A DNA stretch of 25,016 bases, taken from the NCBI GenBank assembly GCA_034696485.1, contig JAQIWT010000279.1, positions 1-25,016 of the forward strand, written 5' to 3'. The notes beneath the pieces were generated by a model that was not told where the DNA came from, did no database searches, and saw only the letters and a program-made list of their open reading frames with translations. Origin of the DNA: Isohypsibius dastychi (Eukaryota > Tardigrada > Eutardigrada > Parachela > Isohypsibiidae). Made by a program: the position numbers and the translations under genes. Shown in pieces: positions 9,201 through 18,100 of this stretch (positions are counted from its first letter, which is position 1; each line of letters starts with the position of its first letter).

Positions 9201-12200
9201 CGTGGCTTTGCAGTCAATTGTGAACGGTGTGTGCACCCGTAATGCGTCATCTGGTCCATCCAGGGTGAAGTACCCCTCAAGGGTCCGGCGCATGTAACCG
9301 CGATTTTCCGGCGATTCGGACAGGTTGGGTTGCTCGAGTCGCGCTGAACTTATCCCAGGGATAGACATGGTTAACATGGCTTCCGGGAAGGAGACAGTTG
9401 AGCAGCGGACAAGGACTCGAGTGCCACGAAAGAAGGACTGAGTGGCCGGGAGGGTTAGGGGGGATGAAGTGGTGTTGTTCAGTGGAACGCCGGCGGAAGT
9501 GTCCGTGCTGTTGATGATGGTCAAATCGACCACGTCAGGGCAGGCTGCAAAAATAGGGGATGACATATTAATCATGGCACCGCAAAACTCATCATCATCT
9601 ATTATGGTTTCGAGGTGGAATATATTTTCGGACGGAATACTGAGGCGATGATTAAGTTATCAAAGCGTGCACGCAAATTGCTAATCTGTTAAACAGTGGG
9701 TCAGATGGAAGTGTCCTTTTCGGTGGACATTGGAGGGAAATGTCACTTTAATGTGAGAAAGCTTCTGCCAAGATCGATTTTGGGCTATTCAGGGAATACA
9801 TAATTCACAGGGCTATTAAGAAAATGTGTTCAAAGTTGGTTTGGAATCGAATTAATCAATTTGGAGCTGCACAATTCATGATGTCGATTTTGTTTCAGAA
9901 TGACTCCGGAAAGTTGAAATAAAACACTGCTTCAATTTATAGGTACCAAGCGAATACCAATAGAAAATCCGGGACGTACAAATGAATGTCTGAAAGTTTA
10001 AAAAATATATTCTTTGACATTAATAACAACATTGAATAATTATTTTAATGTCGTTGTCGAATACCTGTTCTAATAAGTTTTTAGACAGTAAAATTATTAA
10101 AAGTGAGATTGAAAACTGATTCATTAAAGATTTCATTCGGTCTCGTATCTATACTTTAAAACACTGCACCATAATTGTCCACACATTAAATTTCAGCAAA
10201 TGCTCTCTTAGTGCTTGGAGAACCAACGGCCTAATTTTTTTTCAATTTTGTTAAGTAAAAGTTTGGTTTTTCTCAATCGAAACAGCTCAATCATTTCCAC
10301 ACTCCGTTCAAACCCCAAACCGGCTGCAAAAACTCCTAAACGGACAATTTCTTTCAGAAACTCAGTGGCTCATGTGATAACTCGGACATTTTTTGTCTCG
10401 TTTTTTCCCATCTCTCTTTTTTCAATTGTTCGCTTGCTTACCGACGACTTTCAGTTCAACAGCCGACACAACAGCCTTGCTGGCCGCCGCCGGTGTCAAA
10501 TCGCAAATATATTTCGCCTCATCCCGGAAAGTGATATTGGGGAGTCTTATTTGCGGTACACTCAGCAGTCCATTCTGATCACTGCGCATCGCGAAGGTGA
10601 CATTGCGGTCCTTCCATTCATTTTGCGGCATGGTGATGCGGTGCGGCGGGAGATCCAAATAGGTGAAGAGAATGTAGTCTGTCGAGCGTTGATTCTTGAA
10701 CCAGCGCAGTGAATATACATCCGACACGTTCCCAGTCGCGTTCAACTTGATACGCTCATAACCGGAACAGGAAAGCAGGGCAGGCTGGCCGAGAATTGCG
10801 TAAACACTTTCCGTCGTCATCGCCGTGGCGGGAGAGCTGGAATAATCGGCACCTGCAAGAAACGCCGGGTTGAATTTGGGATTCTGCTGTTGAATTTTTA
10901 GAAAGTCGAATATTTTCGTGGCCATTTCTTCGACGCGACCGATTGGGGAAAATTGCGCAAACCCTAATGAACAAATATTGGGCTTTGGTTAGTTGATTTG
11001 ATCGCAATTGTGGTTAGAGCTTAGATAACGTGAATCTGCTTTCATCGCTGTATTTACTTAAGTGTAACCAATTGCTTGACTGACCGCTAATTTCTACTGT
11101 CAATTTGACTTTGATAACAACCTCACGCTTATACAAACACAGCAGTTTTTTATAGTCCTAGGAAATTTTGTCTAAAGATGAATTCATAAATGCGTCAGAA
11201 TAATGCACGAAAAAAAAGTTTGCTTTTCTTTGAAAATTCGTCGTAAAAGGGTATTTCCAAAAGCGTTGTCGACAGCATCATTCACAAAAGTGGCTCAGTA
11301 AAATGACTTCAAATGAGATGGATTGTAACTTTATTTTTCAATGCTGAAAACGGCTTTCTAATTCTGTGATTTTATGAACTCAATTTGCATTCGAAAATTC
11401 ACTGAAAATTATCGCCTTGACAATTGAATCAGAATGCATGAAGTACTTCACAAAAATCGGTATAGTTTTCACCCATATTACTTTTTACTCAGTCGACTCA
11501 TGACACTGGGTATAGTAATGTCCGGCCTAGCTAACTCGTCAAGTGGCTCTAATTGGTAGAACAAGCCGATTATTATTATTCCCTATTGTGCAGCAAATCG
11601 GTATATTTTCTCATTCAACAACGCTCCAGTAAGCATCTGTTCAATAAAGCCTCCCGTGCTTCACACTGACCTCCCCAATGAACCCTCTTGCATTTTTTAT
11701 AAATTAATAATGAGGCCCACTAGTGGAAAAACAGCAGGTGTGTGACAAAGAGCCCCATTGTAATTGACGTGAGTATGAATTGAAATTGGGGGAGAGCGCT
11801 GGTCAGCTGGCTGCATGTAAAATGACGCCCAAGCGATGAAGAATGAATGGCCACGTCAGTCAGGCTAAAATAATCAAGTTAGCCGGTTTTAATATGCACG
11901 GCTAATATAGCTGTTCATTGACCGCTGATCTTGACTGGTTGGAATTTAGAGGGAATGTTGGGTGCAAAGTGGACGGGAAAAGTGTAGCAATTATTGCCTC
12001 CGAGTAGGCAGCTTAATGACACTTGGTCACGCAACTAGAACCCGTTTCTTCCAACAACAATACCGGGCTTCCTGCTCAACGTGCGGAAAAGGGAGAGGTT
12101 CTGACTTACCGCCGCACCGTTCATCATTGCTGGCTTCCCTGACTTTATTATGAGTAAAGTTTGTAGTAACCAGGGTGTTGTAGACTGTTGTCGATTGCAC

Positions 12201-15129
12201 CATCATTTCAAACTACTGCTGTACTGTGTGCTCCAAATAAACAGCGATTCAAGATATATTTAATAAACCAAATAGGAACAGATTTTCAATCAGATCATTT
12301 TTGCCAGTTTTTTTTAACTCTCAGATGTTAATAGGGAAAACGGCTTACCGATAGTTTGTCAGAAGTTTCAAGCGATTGTTTTGGTGAGAAGATTTTGCAT
12401 TTTGAAGTCGGTGAAATATGAGAAACACGACGCGTCGCGAATTCGCGAATTCACGGTGAAGTCGAAATTATATCGAAATTCATTCAACAATATCAGAAAA
12501 TTACAATTGATTACAGTTGATTAATCAACTCATGCGAAATACGTATAATATACAACCAACGAATATTCCGGCATTTCGCTGTTTTTCGTTTGCCAGCGAA
12601 AACAAATGTCACTATTTTTGACGATAAGTTGGATTAAGGAATATTTTTATTACGTCCCAAAAAGCTGGCATAATAAACTGATGTTTTCTTATTCATATTG
12701 CGGTTATTTTTCCCGATCTTTCAATCACAACTCACATTCTATCAAGCAAAAATAGTCATTCGAATAGTACGGACAGCGATGACAACACGGAGATTGTCAA
12801 ATGTCAAACAAATATTTCGAATGATCGACCAGAATCCGATTCAGCGAGTCGAATAAAATCATCTCCAATTTTTGCTGGATCTTCTCAACGGACTTGAAAC
12901 GTAAAAAACGAGAACACCAATGAAAAAATAGGCTTTCTAAAATATATGATCATAGTTTTCTATCATCCATTAATTTCATATTTTCCACACGGCATTATTT
13001 AAAAAGTTCAAGCTTAGTGCATTCAGCCATCTAATCCGGTCATCATATCATCGCCGATATTTCATAATCAATAATTAGGATTAACGCACTTATAACCCCC
13101 TAAGTAAAGACACTTTTGTCAGCTGCAATTGAGAGTGTTCACTTTTATTTTATTCATCCAGGGCCTTTTCAATTCAAGCTCTCGAGTATCGCGCTCTTGT
13201 CTTTTACAAATTGAAATCAAGCTAGCTCCATCCTCCTCCGCGTTTGATACACTCTCTCGCGGCGTTCGCGCTCCGCACTGCTGCTAATCGAGAATTTAAA
13301 GCGTTCCACAACACATCATCTTCTGTTCTTTCCGGAGGCCGGAGCATCCTTCCTTCGAGCTAGGCTTCTACCATATACCCTCAAGTGCTACAACATGGCC
13401 GCTTCCCACGCAGTTCGCCGGGACACGCGGACCATCTTGACATGATTGTATTCCACTGACCCCATACCGTCCCGTTTAAAATCTCAAAAACCTCTGATTT
13501 CATAGGAGAACGCACTTTGCGCAGGGCGACTGCATTAATCGATTTCCACTCCGGCTGGGAAAAGTGGGGCTAATTCTCATCTCGAATTCCGATTACCTAA
13601 GTCCCGCCGACCCGAGAAACTTTAATCGCGTAAATACTATCGAGCCATTTTTTCTCATTTTCCTGATTTTCTGGACTTGTGGGGGTGGATGGATTTATGT
13701 AAGATTTCCGGACCGGGGATCAAGCCTGATGAAAGGGATAAATGGATTGGAAAAACATGTTGCTCTTCGGTCTTAACTTTGGGCTGTGAATGAGCGAAAG
13801 AAAGAGAGTCTTCCAAGGGTGACAAATCATTTGGAAATTAGTCGCCTTGCTGTTTTCGTAGTTGCCACTGTAACACATTCAAACCTATTGTTTGCCGGAA
13901 AAAAATTGACCGCTTCGGTTAACCGCACTGCCGCCCTGCAAAGTCAACCACCAGGAACTACGGCGAAACGGAGAAAAAAAGATTCAATTAAATTAGAAAT
14001 AAAAGCAGTGTTTAAAATCGCCGACTCGACTGCATCTTTGCAGAGAAAAAGAACTTGAGTGTACAACTACAGATAACTCTGGAAATAAATCAAGTTGTGT
14101 GAAGTTTGTTGAATTTCTGTATCTATATGCGATTGGTTGCACGATCCATTATGTCGAAATGTTCTTTACTTTAGCTAAAGAACGCGTCGCTAGTTCATTT
14201 AATACGAGCAGCTACAACTCAAATTCAAAATTACGAACCGGTAACCTCCTTCAAAAACAATCGAATTGTTTATTAGGTACTTCCAGCCAGACATTACTGG
14301 TGTAAACGAAATCCACTAAACGACGCATACGTATAACAGTGTAGAAAAAAAGTGTTTCCATTTTTTTAATGAAAAACTAAAAAAGCCATTGAACTGAATT
14401 TTACTGTTCTATTTTCTAATCTGATTCGAAGATTGTGGGAAAAATAGACCATTATTTAGTGTGTCTTATCCTAGAACTGCTTATCTAAATGTAAACTGGC
14501 AGCCTTTGGCTTAACCTGTGCACGGAATGGCGATATTCCCACATCTCTACAACAATGTACAGATATTATTTTCGTTTCTGTGGAACTGCAGATATTATTA
14601 AAGAAGTATACACCCTGCCTGAAAATTATTTGAGCTCAGTAATAACTGTTTCGTTCGTTCAACGACCTTTTCCTCCCTCCATAATCCGGCTGATTAATAT
14701 TTAAGCATGTCTGTATTAGAAACGGGAGTGTGGACCCTCGGCATAATGTCATTAAGCAAACGAGGTTGTGGGTTCGTACCTAATACCTGTCAAGCAGTCA
14801 AGCCTAGCAAGGAAGGACTGACCTAATTTTTCATTTCTATAATATCCCTTGAAACAAGATCGATAGGCAAATGGATAAATGTAGGAAAGGACCTGTCAGT
14901 CAACATGGCAAGCGAGCCTCTTCCGTTCTCTTCCGTGCGCAGGTACTTTTCACAGGGCGCCTTGTTTTGAAAAGCTCGTTCGCTCCCGGGATTTAATCGT
15001 TTGCGAAAATATTGCCCCAGATCGCTTACCTTCAACGAGCGCTTGACTGTTGAACAAGAAGATTAATCCACCGAGAAAGACACACTGCTGCATTCTGCGA
15101 ACGCCGGTGGAAAACCAGAAATTCTTCAT
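3114..15129 (-). CDS. Two-Ig-domain type I membrane receptor, six exons (417 aa)
   Basis: Predicted joined exons (transcription order): 15129-15030, 10852-10442, 9544-9137, 7780-7739, 3719-3597, 3283-3114; total 1254 nt. Every junction is phase 1, the usual arrangement for extracellular Ig modules, and the frame stays open throughout. Order: signal peptide (about 1-30); V-type Ig with Cys62, Trp84 and Cys150 in a D-E-A-x-Y-x-C motif; second Ig-like domain with Cys218 and Cys282; a 14-residue stalk exon (307-320); transmembrane helix 334-356; a cytoplasmic tail of about 60 residues. At least nine N-glycosylation sequons lie outside the membrane. This layout (V domain, degenerate second Ig, short stalk, membrane anchor) resembles arthropod Beat/Sidestep-type adhesion proteins, so a role in cell-cell recognition is likely, but the family assignment is inference. 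Four donors are GTAAG; the fifth (GTTCTG) is weak, so the last exon is less certain. Confidence 0.82.
3284..3596 (-). other. Intron 5 of the Ig gene (313 nt, weak donor)
   Basis: Lies between the exon 5 donor GTTCTG and the exon 6 acceptor. Its first 47 nt continue the exon 5 frame to a TAA. It also holds a second credible acceptor, CCATTTTGTAG before 3481, giving a different short phase-1 tail (ending NPVRPA at a TGA, 3443-3441). The last 50 nt on the minus strand are strongly T-rich. Confidence 0.55.
3597..3719 (-). CDS. Ig gene exon 5: transmembrane segment
   Basis: It begins after acceptor TTTTTCCAG in phase 1. A short linker (VPATNVLTGGQ) leads into a 23-residue hydrophobic helix, IAGIVVGCIVLVAMIAIIIY then MAI (334-356), followed by basic R357-H358, as expected for a type I stop-transfer signal. 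The proposed 3' end at AAAG|GTTCTG keeps phase 1 with exon 6 but is a poor donor. If it is not used, the frame continues to a TAA at 3552-3550 and adds GSAKIDPSPSQTPIR, giving a 376-residue protein. Confidence 0.8.
4305..4336. repeat. MITE subterminal direct repeat, left copy
   Basis: Starts GTGGACCAGTCATGTATGTG and continues to GGACCACTTTTTC. A near-identical copy, differing by one extra T, is at 4599-4631. Such subterminal repeats often bind the transposase in Tc1/mariner elements; here that is inference. Confidence 0.8.
4599..4631. repeat. MITE subterminal direct repeat, right copy
   Basis: Same orientation as the copy at 4305-4336, with six instead of five T near its end. It lies just inside the right terminal inverted repeat. 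Confidence 0.8.
7739..7780 (-). CDS. Ig gene exon 4: 14-codon stalk micro-exon
   Basis: A 42-nt exon between acceptor CCTTTTTACAG and a perfect GGTAAGTGAG donor, phase 1 on both sides, encoding ALRSSATQLNIPD (308-320). It joins the second Ig domain to the membrane exon without changing frame, so it could be skipped freely. The strong splice sites and matching phase support it; it has no conserved domain by itself. Confidence 0.7.
7781..9136 (-). other. Intron 3 of the Ig gene (1.36 kb)
   Basis: Non-coding. Its first 80 nt keep the exon 3 frame open to a TAG at 9059-9057 and encode a hydrophobic stretch, so retention would create an alternative C-terminus. The rest shows no domain or repeat I can support. 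Confidence 0.65.
9137..9544 (-). CDS. Ig gene exon 3: second, degenerate Ig-like domain
   Basis: 408 nt, phase 1 at both ends, between acceptor CTATTTTTGCAG and donor GTAAGA. It encodes residues 171-307. Cys218 (RVLVRCS) and Cys282 (FTIDCKA) are placed like the Ig disulfide pair, but the usual core Trp is missing: the matching region reads LTMSIPG. Two further cysteines (172 and 291) could form an additional bridge. The first 35 residues are Ser/Thr/Asn-rich, and sequons occur at Asn182, 193, 194, 244, 288 and 293. The frame stays open past the donor to a TAG at 9059-9057. Confidence 0.87.
9545..10441 (-). other. Intron 2 of the Ig gene (897 nt)
   Basis: Non-coding DNA separating the two Ig-domain exons; phase 1 at the junction. 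Nothing else recognisable. Confidence 0.75.
10442..10852 (-). CDS. Ig gene exon 2: V-type immunoglobulin domain
   Basis: 411 nt, phase 1 at both ends, between acceptor TTTCTTGCAG and donor GTAAGC. It encodes residues 34-171, one whole Ig domain: Cys62 in the B strand (ALLSCSG), Trp84 in the C strand (SLRWFK) and Cys150 in the F strand (DEAKYICDL). The 88-residue Cys-Cys spacing is that of a V-set domain with C' and C'' strands. Sequons occur at Asn71, Asn75, Asn117 and Asn139. Confidence 0.9.
12110..12184 (-). CDS. Possible cassette exon in intron 1 (75 nt)
   Basis: A perfect donor GGCG|GTAAGTCAG closes an open frame on the minus strand. An AG at 12186-12185 would make a 75-nt exon, phase 1 on both sides, so it could be inserted between exons 1 and 2 without breaking frame. 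It would add about 25 residues (YNTLVTTNFTHNKV then REASNDERCG), including a sequon and one Cys. The upstream acceptor lacks a pyrimidine tract, which is the main argument against it. The open frame also extends upstream to an ATG near 12210, so a separate first exon is an alternative. Confidence 0.25.
12435..12448. repeat. 14-bp perfect palindrome (TCGCGAATTCGCGA)
   Basis: A perfect palindrome followed at once by another GCGAATTC half. It is CpG-dense within AT-rich intronic DNA. It may be a regulatory site or chance. Confidence 0.8.
15030..15129 (-). CDS. Ig gene exon 1: signal peptide
   Basis: The ATG at 15129-15127 opens a 33-codon exon ending in a phase-1 GGTAAG donor. It encodes basic residues followed by a hydrophobic core (CVFLGGLIFLF, residues 16-26) and a likely signal peptidase site near Ser28-Ala30. 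A second in-frame Met at residue 13 (MQQCVFLGG...) could also start translation and would still leave a full signal peptide. Splicing G|GT to exon 2 gives Gly34. Confidence 0.8.
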
Positions 15130-18100
15130 GTCGAATATTGAAGAGGAAAAAAGGTCACATTACGGCAAATAATCCCGTGGATGAAGGTCGGACAGAAAAG
15201 ATGATTTTCTCTCACGCCTTTCAGATCAAGATGGAATATAATTCGAGAGAGATTTCGTTCGGCTTTGACACACGTACGGATAAATTCATACGTAGATGAG
15301 TAAAGTAATCGGATTTTCGCCGGGGCGCGTTTGCTTTACTGCGATTCACGCGGTGGCGAATACAAACGCCGGTCTTGGGAGGAGTTTGCGTTTGTGATTG
15401 GATTAGCACAAAGCACGCTATTGATATTCGGATGGGGGTGACTTTTGGTGGCGGCTGGGAGCGCCATCTGCTAGGCTGACTCGAATTACCGCGCCGTCAA
15501 GTGGCCGGTAGGATTGTTTGATGAATATTGTGATTGGAGAAAGGGGATGATTGTCGGCTGGAATAATAAAGCTTACAGGATAATATTTTGACGTTCAGTA
15601 AGGTTACTATTTCAGCAATAAGCCACTCCTGAGTTTCCTGACCAGTGTACTAAACTGGCCAGAAACGACAGGATCCGCTTTCTGATTGTTTGTATCGTTG
15701 AAAACAGAGGTTTTCTCTGTAGTAACTTACCCTCGGTTTTCTCCACTTGAAAATTCCTCGGTTATCTGGTGTTTGTTTTTGACAACTCACGCATTTTGAG
15801 AAAAGATCGAAACATAGAATCCATAGTTCTGTCAAACCTATATTCGGTAGATAGATTTGCGTTTTTTTGCAATCATTTTTGTCACTTTTGTTTTGTTTTT
15901 TGGCCGACGACAATTTGCGAATTCAAGTTTTTAAGATCCTGCCAGCCCGTTTAGCTTAAATGCGTTCTAAGCTTTTGGATTAAAAAACAGAGAACTGTAA
16001 TATTGTCCAGAATCCCATGTTATGCTCAACACTCGGCAATTTGACCCGGTTGAAATATTTTGGTAACTTCACCAAATAGCGATTTTCTATATCGGAAAAA
16101 TCCGGGTTCCACACCAGATGTCCGAAAGGAAGCACCCTTTCTTCTTGCATGATTCTGGTAGCAGTCTTCGCCGAATTTGTAACAAGTAACTTATCAGTGA
16201 CCTTTACAATCGGCTTGTCGGCAACGACGAGACAGACATTTTGATACAGGTTAATCACAGATATTTTTCAAAATTATAAGCTGATCATTTTTTCAACAAC
16301 ACATTGGAGTCTGCTCGAGTTTTACATCTTTATTCTATTGGATCTATTATTGGTTTCACTGAACAGTAACTTTCAGCCCTAAACCAAACAGTAAGTAAAC
16401 GAAATAAGAACGATTCGTAGATTTTGGGCATCCACAATTTGGAATTTGACCGTTCAATTCTGGAAGGCCAGTTCGATGCTTTCATGCCAGAAACTTTCAC
16501 TTGGTTGTTGTTCCTAATAACTTCTCATTACTAAATCTGATCAATTCGTGAATTTTAAATCCTTTTCTTCCCGGTAGAAATGTACATTCTGAACAGAAAA
16601 TAATGTCATGTAATTAATGATCCTCGCGAACGTGCAAAACAGCCCGTAAAAACGGGACGTAATCCGACACACCGGGAACGTTAACCGTCGCAATACACCC
16701 CCTGGATCTCTATAATTAAAATGAACAATAAACCCAGCTCCATCGACCTCATTTTTTCCATCCACTGACATCACGCCAGAGTCCCTTAATCGAGTTGAAC
16801 GAACAGAAAAGGTAACAATTTCCAATCACATCCCTAATGCAAGGTGACCTCCCCGCTGCAACGTACAATTTCCCTGAAGTGTTTACGTCCTGTGACCAGA
16901 CCAGGGACACTGCGACCACTTTATTTGATATCCCGTCATTAAAATTTTAATCTACAAAGAATGTCGACCCCACCCACCCCCTAGCCCAAGTGCGGTGCCT
17001 TTGGGGCAGACGGAAAAGTGACCACGTGTCATGTGCATAGTAGAATATCATCATAACGCCGCCTCTCCAACTCACAAACGGATCCTTCATGTGTTGATAA
17101 CCGGCAGAAGCTGTTGCGGTTCACACGATAAGATCATCTCTCAATCGCAGCTTCGGTGGCGCGCAGACAGTTCAAATCCAAACGCACCTGCTTCGTTCAA
17201 AACTAAATCTATAATTTTTCGAGTTAATCAACCGGCGATTTCTGCATCTGCAATGTAACCCAGGAAAAAACCACGGTTTGGAATTATCGACTTGCGAAAA
17301 TGCGCTGCATCATCTGGACCGGTAAGTGTGGAATTTCGTGTTCGCATGAGAACATCTGGAGTGGTTTTGGAAATTTAAATTCTTAGACACGCCAGGCTTG
17401 CTTTCTTTTGAATGAGTGTTTATTGTTTGATAATATTTCAATGGATTATTTGCACTGGAAAAAGCCTGCTGGCATACTTTACCGATCAGGTAGCTTTACA
17501 GGGGATAATCGATCCAACCGGAAGCGGGAAAAAATGGAGAGCTCTAAATCGAATCTAGGTCAATCAATGATTTTCTTTTCAACTCTGAAAATTCTGCTGA
17601 ACTGCCCTAAATTCTCAAAGGTGATTTCTTGATCTCGATTTAGGTTGAGTAATCCATGTTTTTCTAAAAGGTTATTTGAACTGATTGTTTTCACCCACGC
17701 CCCATAAGAAATATTGGGAGCAGTTGATCAAGTCATATCGTGTTTTTTGTCGGCTCGTTAGATTTTGAGTCACAATGTTGCTAGTGTCCAGTGGAGGCCG
17801 GGGTGGATATTTACTGTGTCAATATGTTACGTGGGCAAAATAACAGCGGGATCAAGGTTTTACGCACATTAGTGGAACAGTGTCACTATTGACTTTAGAT
17901 GCATCTTTTCTGCTGTCTGTTTGATATGAAATGAAAATAAAAATGCAGAGCGCGCTCTTCAGTGGTGCGAGAAATGTGAGATGTCCTCACGCAAAGTGTC
18001 CATCTCAGGGATTAATAATCGCAGCCAGTTGCGCAGCACAATGGTAGTTGTTAAGTTATTACGATTCAGCGTCTAGAGAAAAGACTATTTTGACATGAGT

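Larger units (their letters stand above)
10853..15029 (-). other. Intron 1 of the Ig gene (4.2 kb)
   Basis: Separates the signal-peptide exon from the V-domain exon. Long first introns commonly carry regulatory DNA. A GC-richer block lies at about 13180-13460. A possible phase-1 cassette exon is at 12110-12184, a palindrome at 12435-12448, and degenerate tRNA-like promoter motifs near 11543 and 14764. No other gene is supported. Confidence 0.65.

Noticed and set aside
9442-9651. Plus-strand frame over the exon 3 start
   Set aside because: It is antisense to the second Ig domain exon and its acceptor.
10215-10712. 165-codon open frame on the plus strand
   Set aside because: It is largely antisense to the V-domain exon, whose Cys-Trp-Cys pattern and splice sites are clear; the plus-strand translation shows no domain.
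13395-13445. Short frame MAASHAVRRDTRTILT with good CAACATGG start context
   Set aside because: Only 16 codons; it could be chance in a GC-richer block.
13786-14058. 90-codon plus-strand open frame
   Set aside because: It opens with GTG and is low in domain-like content; it lies in intron 1 of the Ig gene with no splice support.
15728-15913. Minus-strand open frame ending in AGG|GTAAGT upstream of Ig exon 1
   Set aside because: Phase 0 and no acceptor before the exon 1 ATG, so it cannot be joined to the Ig gene as modelled; no domain.
15980-16258. 92-codon minus-strand open frame
   Set aside because: It starts at GTG rather than ATG, has no clear flanking splice sites for an internal exon and no recognisable domain.
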